Positions 8,363 to 15,812 of a DNA stretch of 64,000 bases are shown in pieces. A program made the translations under genes and the position numbers. The notes beneath the pieces were generated by a model. That model searched no databases and was not told where the DNA came from. It was given only the letters and a program-made list of their open reading frames with translations. The stretch is from the NCBI RefSeq assembly GCF_024347655.1, contig NZ_AP025514.1, positions 1,674,001-1,738,000 on the forward strand, in the 5' to 3' direction. The stretch is from Vibrio toranzoniae. GTDB lineage: Bacteria; Pseudomonadota; Gammaproteobacteria; Enterobacterales; Vibrionaceae. How positions within the stretch are numbered: the first letter of the stretch is position 1; every line of letters begins with the position of its first letter.

Positions 8363-9046
8363 CTAAGCTGCTTCCAAACGAGAAATGATCGCTTCTAGAG
8401 GTAAGTCTTTATTACGAATTAACTCAACGACGGCTTCGATGTCTCGTTCGCGGTTCAAAGCTAACGCATGATTTAAGTCATCTATGAGTGTTAGCGCCTG
8501 CGCTTTGGTCAGATTTCGTAACAAGCTAACTCGATTATCCGTAGACATAATCATCAACTCTGAAGCGGAATCTTTGGTTTGTTTAACCGAATGAGCTATG
8601 TCATGCTTTTGTCGCTCTTTAGAAGTAGTCAAGCGTTCACCTTTCTCAACCTCTCTTGAGGATGAATCTATGTTCACTACAGTCGTAGCTCGAAACTCTT
8701 GAACATCAGACTCGTTCATCACTGTTTCTGCTGGTAAAGGTTCAAGACTTTTCTGACTATATTTGTTTTTATTTACTAGAAGTTCAGAGTAATAAGCCAT
8801 TGTTGGTAGCATGAAATTTAAATGTTTTAAAATTGCTTGCTCAATCCCTTTCATCTCATTTCGTTTTATATAGACCCCGTCTTTGCGCGCTTGCAGCGCG
8901 AATGAGATGGAATGCTTTACCGCTTCTAAGCGATTCGGGTTGATACCGCCTAGCTCTTGAGTCTCTAAAACAAGAGACTCTTCTTGAGATTTCAACAGGG
9001 GCAGGTTTCGAATCATCCACTTCAGCTTTACTTGATCTAAGTTCAC
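8363..9046 (-). CDS. Unknown protein, possibly the C-terminal part of a frameshifted gene
   Basis: A 227-residue frame starting at GTG 9046; family not recognised. It is helical and polar, with a low-complexity serine/threonine middle and a leucine-rich C-terminus. It overlaps the frame at 8856-9254 by 191 bases. The overlapping part of that other frame is arginine- and serine-rich like out-of-frame translation, whereas this frame reads naturally from residue 1. One explanation is a single gene of about 295 codons (9254 to 8363) split by a frameshift near 9040. The other is two overlapping genes. Confidence 0.5.
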   Translation of the reverse strand: MNLDQVKLKWMIRNLPLLKSQEESLVLETQELGGINPNRLEAVKHSISFALQARKDGVYIKRNEMKGIEQAILKHLNFMLPTMAYYSELLVNKNKYSQKSLEPLPAETVMNESDVQEFRATTVVNIDSSSREVEKGERLTTSKERQKHDIAHSVKQTKDSASELMIMSTDNRVSLLRNLTKAQALTLIDDLNHALALNRERDIEAVVELIRNKDLPLEAIISRLEAA

Positions 9047-9254
9047 GCTTTACTTCCGCCATAAAGTTGTTGATTGATTTACAATCAGATGGCGTCGACC
9101 CTGTAAAAATGGGCTTAGGAACACCATCGATAAGCACTTTAAGGTGATTCGTCTGTGTTCTTTCATAAGAGAAAGGCGAATCTGTACCAAGTTGGTCATT
9201 TAAAAATTTGATTACACGTTTTTGGTATTTGCTGTAACTAGATTGTTTACACAT
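8856..9254 (-). CDS. Unknown protein of the integrative element, possibly N-terminal part of a split gene
   Basis: A 132-residue frame starting at ATG 9254; family not recognised. The first 70 residues look like a genuine small domain (LKVLIDGVPKPIFTGS). The remainder is biased in composition and overlaps the frame at 8363-9046, suggesting that the true coding frame switches there. It stands apart from the integrase operon on the same strand. Confidence 0.45.
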   Translation of the reverse strand: MCKQSSYSKYQKRVIKFLNDQLGTDSPFSYERTQTNHLKVLIDGVPKPIFTGSTPSDCKSINNFMAEVKRELRSSKAEVDDSKPAPVEISRRVSCFRDSRARRYQPESLRSGKAFHLIRAASAQRRGLYKTK

Positions 9255-9389
9255 GGTAGGCCTCTCAAACTAAGTCGTTTCGTTGAGAAGCATAATATTT
9301 GAAGGGGTTTCGAAATGAGGTTTATAAGCTTGTGAAAAACGTGTCTACTAAAAGGAGGTTCATAAATGTGGCTAAAACCGAAGCCTTAG

Positions 9390-9680
9390 TTAGCTTTGAT
9401 TATCGTGGTATTCAATATCCACTTTCATAACTAAACCTTTTACCATCGCATCCCATAACGCAGGAGCATATGTTTTAAGAATAACTACAGCTGAGTTTCG
9501 CTGATTACTGGAATCAGAGGCTCTATCAATTTCCAACCATTCTTCAATAGAATATACGTCTGCACCTTGATAAAGCCAATCTCCAACGTTGCGTCGAATA
9601 GAGTCTTCAGTTCCGGTTTTTATATAGATATGTCGACCTGCTCCTGTCGCTATATAATCGATCACTCCAACTTTAAGCAT
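9390..9680 (-). CDS. Small unknown protein of the integrative element
   Basis: A 96-residue acidic protein with no membrane segment and no family that I recognise. An AAGGGG stretch lies just upstream of the ATG at 9680 and can serve as ribosome site. It shares the strand of the integrase genes and stands between them and the 8.3-9.3 kb genes, so it is probably accessory to the same element. Confidence 0.5.
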   Translation of the reverse strand: MLKVGVIDYIATGAGRHIYIKTGTEDSIRRNVGDWLYQGADVYSIEEWLEIDRASDSSNQRNSAVVILKTYAPALWDAMVKGLVMKVDIEYHDNQS

Positions 9681-9817
9681 ATTAACCCCTTTTAAATCTC
9701 ATTTATTTTTAGTGACAACCGCAACGAACATTCGTGCATAAGTAACAATAATATTTTAGCCCCTAGATTCGAGCGAACATCGACGTTCTAGGAGCTATGA
9801 GCAATAAAGCTAAGCAT

Positions 9818-10129
9818 TCAATTTACATATCGTTTTATTGACTTATCAATTGATGCTTCAATAACTTCAAGTACCCAATCAGAATCCCGCTTTATAGGCT
9901 CATTCAAGCAGTGATGAAGCACCGTTACTACAACTTCCGCCACCTCACTCACAAACCTATGCTCTCTTACATAATGCATTGGGTATAATGACGTTCTTTC
10001 TCTTACCAAACAATAGACTTCTTGATAGCTTTCATCGATATCCTGATGTGACATGGCTTTGAAATGTTGCCCTTGAATCACATCGAAGCACAAACTAGTG
10101 CAATGGATTGTCAAAGGAGAATACTTCAT
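9818..10129 (-). CDS. Small unknown protein co-translated with the integrase
   Basis: A 103-residue protein, histidine-rich and helical in its C-terminal half; no recognised domain. Its ATG overlaps the integrase stop by 4 bases (ATGA), so the two are translationally coupled. It could be an accessory factor for recombination or a passenger gene; the sequence does not decide. Confidence 0.6.
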   Translation of the reverse strand: MKYSPLTIHCTSLCFDVIQGQHFKAMSHQDIDESYQEVYCLVRERTSLYPMHYVREHRFVSEVAEVVVTVLHHCLNEPIKRDSDWVLEVIEASIDKSIKRYVN

Positions 10130-11346
10130 TTATCACCTCCTAACCCACCACTATTAGCTTTTTTCAATAGACGTTCAAATGCACTTCCATCATTCCGCGT
10201 TAAATTAGGAACGAAACGGCTGTATGTCTGAAAAAGCATCTTGGTCGTCGTATGCCCCATTTGCCTAGCTATCCACTCAGGGGCTTCACCAGCGGCCAGC
10301 ATCAGAGTGGCATAAGTATGGCGCGTTTCGTATGGACGACGATACTTTAACCCCATATCTTTTAACGCAGGCTTCCAAATTCGATCACGGACATTCCCTT
10401 TATCCAAAGGGTTCCCTGAAGCATTAGTAAAAACGAACTCTCCTTTCCCTGTTAACTTGAATTGCTTTTCCAAAGCCTCATAAACATGAGAGTTCATTTG
10501 AATATCTCTAGCAGAACCTGTCGTCTTAACTGTATCCATTCGCCCATGCACATAAGTTTCACGAACAGAAATTGTTTTCAAATTAAAATCTACGTATTGC
10601 CACTTCAAACCATCAATCTCTGAAGTCCGCATACCAGTGAAGAAGCGTGTGGTGAAATACGTCTTGTAGTCATCCCTAATTTTATCGAGAAAATGCATTA
10701 CTTCCTCAATACTAAACGGCTGAACGTCTCTTCTATCAATTCTCAACGCTTTAATATTTTCAAAAGGAGTTCTAAATTCATAACGATCTGCAGCTTCTGA
10801 CAGCATCATCCTTAATGGCGTCATCACGTGATTAATAAACTCTGCTGACAGTTTCTTACCCGATTTTGGTTTAGCTAATTCGGCTCTGAACTTCAAAATA
10901 TCTGGCCTAGAAATCTGATCAATAGAAGTACTTCCAAAGTGTGGAACAAGGTATCTGTAAAGGTATAAACGAATACTCTCCTTATAGCTTTCTTTCCATC
11001 GACTCTCGTTTTCTTCATACCACTCAGCGGCAAAGTCTTCTAATGAAATAAGAGAAGTACCTTGTGCTTCGTGTATTGCACTTTTATAACTCCCCAACAT
11101 TTCTTGCTTTACCTTTTCGGCCTTACAGTCCTCCTCAAGAAATCGAGCCGCTCTACTTGAGCTTGGAAAGTAATCCCTGTAGACGAAAGACCCCAGTCTT
11201 ATGTCTGCATCTATCTGATTGAGCAGCTTTTGCAACTTCCTGATATTTTGAATGGTATTAGGTAAGGCTGTCTGTTCTCTGCATCGGATATCGTTGTACC
11301 TAAAATCCAGAAATAGTTTTCCATTTCGTTCTCGTACTTTACCCAT
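10126..11346 (-). CDS. int: Tyrosine recombinase (phage-type integrase)
   Basis: A 406-residue site-specific recombinase. The N-terminus (about 1-60) is an arm-binding domain of the DUF3596-like kind, then a SAM-like core-binding domain (about 95-190) and the catalytic domain. Catalytic residues visible: R240 (GMRTSE), R342 in YETRHTYAT, H365 (QMGH) and the nucleophile Y375 (TYSRF). The usual first His of the HxxR box is Tyr339, a known variation in such integrases. The start overlaps the excisionase-like gene by 8 bases. It would integrate and excise the element that carries this region. I could not identify its attachment sites inside the window. Confidence 0.92.
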   Translation of the reverse strand: MGKVRERNGKLFLDFRYNDIRCREQTALPNTIQNIRKLQKLLNQIDADIRLGSFVYRDYFPSSSRAARFLEEDCKAEKVKQEMLGSYKSAIHEAQGTSLISLEDFAAEWYEENESRWKESYKESIRLYLYRYLVPHFGSTSIDQISRPDILKFRAELAKPKSGKKLSAEFINHVMTPLRMMLSEAADRYEFRTPFENIKALRIDRRDVQPFSIEEVMHFLDKIRDDYKTYFTTRFFTGMRTSEIDGLKWQYVDFNLKTISVRETYVHGRMDTVKTTGSARDIQMNSHVYEALEKQFKLTGKGEFVFTNASGNPLDKGNVRDRIWKPALKDMGLKYRRPYETRHTYATLMLAAGEAPEWIARQMGHTTTKMLFQTYSRFVPNLTRNDGSAFERLLKKANSGGLGGDK

Positions 11347-11575
11347 AACAGATACGCCCTCCTGCCATTGGAATTATATTTTGATTTCGAGATGCAGATT
11401 GATACAAATCCCGCTCAATAGCTTCCCAAATGTAGAGAATTTTGCGACCATTGAAAGGTCGGATGTAATGCTTACCTTCGATGAAAAGAGAGTCTCGCAA
11501 TGTCGCGTTAATATAGTTGGCGCTAAATTTGATTCGACTTGCGAGCTCTTTTGCAGTCAATAATGTTTGGTCCAT
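11339..11575 (-). CDS. Excisionase-like DNA-binding protein
   Basis: A 78-residue protein when started at the ATG at 11575, which has a strong AAGGAGG site 5 bases upstream; a longer frame from 11626 lacks such a site. It has a winged-helix excisionase layout: LLTAKELASRIKFSANYINATLRD, then a beta-hairpin (GKHYIRPFNGRKILYIW). It overlaps int by 8 bases, the common xis-int order. The expected role is to steer the recombinase towards excision and perhaps autoregulate the operon. Confidence 0.7.
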   Translation of the reverse strand: MDQTLLTAKELASRIKFSANYINATLRDSLFIEGKHYIRPFNGRKILYIWEAIERDLYQSASRNQNIIPMAGGRICYG

Positions 11576-11608
11576 AATGACCTCCTTATTTGCTAGCCAA
11601 GAATAACT

Positions 11609-11658
11609 TTCGTCCTGACAAGACAAACTATAGAGTCATTAATTCGTCCCATCAAGAC
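11609..11658. promoter_or_regulatory. Paired operator-like repeats between xis and the Xre gene
   Basis: Two direct copies of a 16-bp sequence, TTCGTCCTGACAAGAC (11609-11624) and TTCGTCCCATCAAGAC (11643-11658), match at 13 of 16 positions and lie 18 bp apart. They fill the divergent promoter region between the excisionase gene and the Xre regulator, the expected place for its operators. Confidence 0.6.
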
Positions 11659-11686
11659 GATTTATATACCAAATAATTATAAATAA

Positions 11687-11908
11687 ATGATTAAATATAA
11701 GATTAAAGAATTAGTAGAGATTAAATCGTTACGCGAAAAACGTAAGGTTACTTTATCTGAAGTTGCCGAAGCCGTTGGAGTTCAAAGCTCCGCGATGTCA
11801 AAGCTTGCTAATAACAAAGGTTATACAACCACAACGACCACTTTGAATGAATTGTGTAAATTCTTCGACTGCAAGATCGAAGAGCTTATAGAGTACATAC
11901 CAGAATAA
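11687..11908 (+). CDS. Cro/CI-type (Xre) helix-turn-helix repressor
   Basis: A 73-residue single-domain regulator with an HTH at about residues 20-45 (VTLSEVAEAVGVQSSAMSKL), followed by a short C-terminal helix (LNELCKFFDCKIEELIEYI) typical of the small HTH_26/YozG-like group. It is transcribed away from the xis-int operon and probably represses it through the repeats in the shared upstream region. No obvious protease-sensitive or ligand domain is present. Confidence 0.85.
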   Translation: MIKYKIKELVEIKSLREKRKVTLSEVAEAVGVQSSAMSKLANNKGYTTTTTTLNELCKFFDCKIEELIEYIPE

Positions 11909-12048
11909 GAGCCAGTTAGATAGGTATCTAGATCATAGCGTTCTCTCAACTATCCCACTTCAATTTCCCCTTCCAGATGATCTATTTTTTGGAATGGGCC
12001 CCTGCTCTAAAAGTACAGTTGCTGCTAGTTTATTGAGTACAGCAAGTC

Positions 12049-12084
12049 GCTAGCTTAGCTTTGCCCCAAAACAAGTTAGAATAA
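12049..12084. repeat. Left copy of an imperfect 36-bp direct repeat
   Basis: Begins GCTAGCTTAGCTTTGCCCCA and matches 15471-15506 at 30 of 36 positions in the same orientation. The two copies bracket the HNH relic and the 847-residue gene. Confidence 0.6.
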
Positions 12085-12152
12085 GGTGATCAAAGAAATA
12101 GTAAATGAGTTGTCTGCCTTACCATTTCTAATATGTGTTATGTATGAAAACA

Positions 12153-12690
12153 TTACTCAGCTATGCCAACAAAATCGTGCAACATAGGTCTTAACTCTTC
12201 ATCTCCCATGATGCACCAACTTATAAATGCACTGTATGGAGAAGTAGCTTGATGCGCTCAACGGCACTTGCTTTTTCTTCCGGTAAAGCAACAGGGTCAT
12301 AGTAATTGTTTAATTGCTTTAAGAACAGATTGTATTGATCAAACACTCTCTTTCTTAGGAACGAAGCTGAAACCGCTTTGTTAGGTGTGTGCTCACTGTT
12401 AAAAACTTTGTCCAAGAGTTCCGCTGTTAGCTTAGTTTTATAGTCATCATGTTGAGCTTCAATTTGAAGCTGTTTTACGTATGGAGTTGATGGTGGTAAA
12501 TGTTTAACAGCGCGAACAACATCAGTATCTGGATCACAGCAGTCGAGAAGATCATCATACTTAGCAAGTTTTATGTTGTTACAACGTCCACACGAGAAGT
12601 AAAAGTTATTCCAATTGAACTTTAAATCTTGTTACCTGTTAATATTGTTATCGCACTGATATGCTCAACGGACATAATGCAGGCCATCGC
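12153..12690 (-). pseudogene. Decayed HNH nuclease gene (Septu PtuB / TIGR02646-like)
   Basis: Three frames together read like one HNH protein. VEHISAI lies at about 12640-12680, then DLKFNWNNFYFSCGRCNNIK runs left from 12628, and the tail SAFISWCIMGDEELRPML ends at a stop at 12153. Frameshifts are needed near 12630 and near 12245. The pattern VEH, WNN and SCxxCNxxK is typical of HNH proteins paired with an ATPase, such as PtuB of Septu. No ATPase partner is present and the N-terminus is missing, so this is a relic. Confidence 0.6.
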
Positions 12691-12707
12691 CAGCCTGAAA
12701 AGAGAAT

Positions 12708-15251
12708 ATGAATCTAACAGCCAAGAACCATGCACTTTCTGCAGGGCAGAGAGATGTTTATCAAAAGTATCATGATGAACTCATTGCCAAATACACACTA
12801 GGAAACGAAAATTTCGAGCAAATAATCTTCAAATTCGTTTCCCAGTGCTCAATCGAGGAACACCTAGAGGGCAAAACTCCCGCCTGCGTACAGGAGACCC
12901 CCCCTTACAATAACCGGGGTGCTAAAGGACAGTCCACAGATGAGCTATGCGATAACTGGCTCAACAAAATGAGGGTTATCAAACTCCTAACCGCAGTTAG
13001 ACTAGAGATTCTAGGTAGCCGGGCTCCTAAGGGTTTTCGTCCGTTCCGAGTCTGCCCAGCGATTAGAAAAGATAGAGGTGTTGAGCTAAACCTCCTAGAG
13101 ATTGAACCTGAGAAATTTATTGCTCTATTCGATGCTCAAACCCAACTAGTCGAAATACTGAAACTAAATAGTCCTAACCCTCCAATTCATTTTCAACAAG
13201 TTTTTGATTCACTTACAGGAAAAACCAATTCGGGCAGAATCAGTAAAGAGCAGTTCAGCAAATGGGCTAACTGGGCTAAAAAAGTTGATGATGAAATCGC
13301 CTTCGGGGACTGGTTCGAAAAGCATTGCCAATCCGCACGCGGCCAACGCGTCATTGAATTGATTTATCGTCTAGTTGGACGGTCTCTTAAATTGAATCAC
13401 CAGAACCGAAATACAGACAACGACCACCGGTTAGAAGAGCTTAAACAACGCTCAAAATTCCATGAGTTCAAAGGGGCACCCGTGGAATTGGCACTGGTTA
13501 TTCCAGATCACAGTACGTACATTATAAAAAATCGACGGCAAATTGCCAATGCGCTCAATCTAGCTACCGGCATAACCAACAAATTCACTCCTGATGTCAT
13601 ATATGATTCAATGCCAGAGGCAAGGCTCCTTCCCCTAGCCAAGAAATTGATCGACCTGTATATCGAAAAACACAGCCTCAAAGTTGAATTCCAATCCGCT
13701 ATGTCTTACCGGGATCTGATTAAGTCATTAACATCTGATCATACAAATAATAGGCTAGGAACATGTGGTAAATTCATAACGGATGGGGCGATCATAATTA
13801 ATAATAAGGGGCAAATTAACTGCAGGCTGTTGGAGATCTTTATGTGCCGCAGTGCCATTGCAGGTGACTCTATTACGGAGGGTTACATGGCATCTCGTAA
13901 TCGAAAATTTGACGCTATAAATAAAATTGAAGCCTTTTGCCGCGATATAAATATTCAACTAAGTCTGATGTCAATCGAACTCCAGCCAACGGATCAGCCG
14001 ATAAAAAAAGAGCTGAATATCAACGACACCAAAATCATTTGGACCAAGCAAATGCTCCCTCTAATTCAGGATACTCTCCCTGCGCCCACCCTGAGCTTAC
14101 AAACTGCTGATGTGGACAAGATTCTGGCTGCAGCAACATATGCAAAAATCCCAGACGTCGTCGAGCAAACTGAGCAAGCAAAAAAGGTTTTCCCAGAAGT
14201 CAATGACAAAATACTAGCCAAGATCTCAGAAGCTGTCCTGCAGCCCGACTTACCAGCGATTAAGCGGGAGCTTCAGAATATCAGAAAAGAGCTAAAATCT
14301 TCTGCACCACATTCGCGCAAGCATCTACTCACCAGAGTCTGGCGTCATAGCCGTACAACCTGGGGAACTCAATTTATCGACGGCTCAAGAAAACTAGTCA
14401 ATGATGCACAGCATAATTATTACTGGGCAGATTCACTGAAAGAACTCAGGAATATGATTGATCAAGACAAAATTAACATGAGCATTATCCCCATTCCATC
14501 AACAACTGATCTTGGGATAGTGCATCTGGATTTTAATCAGGATTGCACAACAATAAAAAGTACCGCAAATATAAAATTCCCGAATAGTTGTAGCGACGGG
14601 ACTCGCCGTCAGCTCCGCGATGGGAATGGACTGACCATGAGCCTGAAATCTCGTCTAATGCAGCTTCTGGAGATCATCCAGAAAGAAATTGGTAAAATCC
14701 TCACCAGCCACCGAGAACAGTATGGTAAAACCCGATATTGCTCAGAATCGGGTCTACATGAACTGATAATCACCAACACAGGCGATCTTGACAGGTTAGC
14801 CACACTTCTGGCTCGTGACGCATTACTAAAACTCAAGATTGATCCATTTCCCAATGTTCGTCTGCCTGGAAAAATCGATTTACTACCTGGCGGATTGGTC
14901 GCTGGTGTAAGTTTCAACAAAAAATCTAGGGATAGGTTCCTAGCTGAACCACAGGATATTAAGGACGAAATCCTGAATGCAAAACTAAAAATCAATGAGG
15001 ATAACCAAGGGTGGAAAGTTTCTGAACTCCTGAATAACGAATTACGAAAAAGCAGTCCTGAACGGTATGAGGAGTATTTCACAACTTTCGATATATCAAT
15101 ATCGGCAAAAAACGGTGGCCCCAGAACCGTCCACCGAAAATTCATCTTGTTACTAAAAAATAGAGATATAAAATATGTCGAGACAGCAGCAGAATTTATT
15201 GCGACTACTTGCTGGCAACTCCTGAGCGAGAGGTATAAAAATGAACACTAA
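12708..15251 (+). CDS. Large protein of unknown function (847 residues)
   Basis: A soluble-looking protein without signal peptide, membrane segment, Walker motif or a nuclease motif that I can assign. It is lysine-rich, with a cysteine-containing middle part (LGTCGKFITDGAIIINN) and a helical stretch at about 460-530. The ATG at 12708 follows a weak AAGAGA site. It stands alone between a decayed HNH gene and the GC-rich helicase block, bracketed by direct repeats, inside a defence-rich region. This context makes a single-gene defence or mobile-element function possible, but nothing in the sequence identifies one. Confidence 0.65.
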   Translation: MNLTAKNHALSAGQRDVYQKYHDELIAKYTLGNENFEQIIFKFVSQCSIEEHLEGKTPACVQETPPYNNRGAKGQSTDELCDNWLNKMRVIKLLTAVRLEILGSRAPKGFRPFRVCPAIRKDRGVELNLLEIEPEKFIALFDAQTQLVEILKLNSPNPPIHFQQVFDSLTGKTNSGRISKEQFSKWANWAKKVDDEIAFGDWFEKHCQSARGQRVIELIYRLVGRSLKLNHQNRNTDNDHRLEELKQRSKFHEFKGAPVELALVIPDHSTYIIKNRRQIANALNLATGITNKFTPDVIYDSMPEARLLPLAKKLIDLYIEKHSLKVEFQSAMSYRDLIKSLTSDHTNNRLGTCGKFITDGAIIINNKGQINCRLLEIFMCRSAIAGDSITEGYMASRNRKFDAINKIEAFCRDINIQLSLMSIELQPTDQPIKKELNINDTKIIWTKQMLPLIQDTLPAPTLSLQTADVDKILAAATYAKIPDVVEQTEQAKKVFPEVNDKILAKISEAVLQPDLPAIKRELQNIRKELKSSAPHSRKHLLTRVWRHSRTTWGTQFIDGSRKLVNDAQHNYYWADSLKELRNMIDQDKINMSIIPIPSTTDLGIVHLDFNQDCTTIKSTANIKFPNSCSDGTRRQLRDGNGLTMSLKSRLMQLLEIIQKEIGKILTSHREQYGKTRYCSESGLHELIITNTGDLDRLATLLARDALLKLKIDPFPNVRLPGKIDLLPGGLVAGVSFNKKSRDRFLAEPQDIKDEILNAKLKINEDNQGWKVSELLNNELRKSSPERYEEYFTTFDISISAKNGGPRTVHRKFILLLKNRDIKYVETAAEFIATTCWQLLSERYKNEH

Positions 15252-15470
15252 CCGAATCAATGTACTGTCGCTTTTGCTGATGTTCGACTCTTATGATCCA
15301 CCTCTTGCTACAGAGTGAAACTCTGAACATGAAGCTGCAAGACAAATATATGAAAACTCAACTCCCGTAAATGTAGAGTGCGTAAGTATGGTTGTTGAAG
15401 CCTGCGTCATTATAGAATTTAACTTTGGTGTGCTTAACTAGTTCCTGTCTAGCTTCGTGCTGGCTATATG

Positions 15471-15506
15471 GCTAGCTCAGGTTTGCCCCAAAGTGAGTTA
15501 GAACAA
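15471..15506. repeat. Right copy of the imperfect 36-bp direct repeat
   Basis: Begins GCTAGCTCAGGTTTGCCCCA, 30 of 36 positions identical to 12049-12084. It lies 2 bp before a perfect palindrome. Confidence 0.6.
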
Positions 15507-15508
15507 AT

Positions 15509-15542
15509 AATCCGAATTAATTATTAATAATTAATTCGGATT
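15509..15542. repeat. Perfect 34-bp AT-rich palindrome
   Basis: Two perfect 17-base arms with no spacer (AATCCGAATTAATTATT and its reverse complement). As a transcript it would form a long hairpin, but without a clear T-run. As DNA it could be a protein-binding or recombination site. Confidence 0.75.
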
Positions 15543-15812
15543 AACTTAATCTATGTGATTTATGCAAAAAGGTAGTCTAAATGACTGCCCTTGTCGGGTG
15601 GGCATTTGGGTGATAATAGCGTTTTCACCAAACTAGGCTGTTTAACTTAGCCTGATTTTGTAAAGGCTATATGCCCGTTTAATTTACGTTAAAATTTCAG
15701 TGCCAACCTATATCGATACACAGTTTAATATCACTTATCTTAATGACCATTTTATTTAAAGTTCTACTATGCATCAGCCCATATCCCCAGCCTTGAATAA
15801 GGTTTAACCGAA

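Larger units (their letters stand above)
15252..15812. other. Intergenic stretch with repeat, palindrome and weak hairpins
   Basis: No plausible gene. It contains the right copy of the 36-bp repeat (15471-15506), a perfect 34-bp palindrome (15509-15542) and, further right, weak hairpins including AGGCT..AGCCT followed by a short T-rich stretch. These could end transcription of the upstream gene. Confidence 0.6.

Noticed and set aside
14609..15145. 178-residue minus-strand frame inside the 847-residue gene
   Set aside because: It is serine- and arginine-rich with no domain and lies wholly antisense to a longer, better-supported gene.
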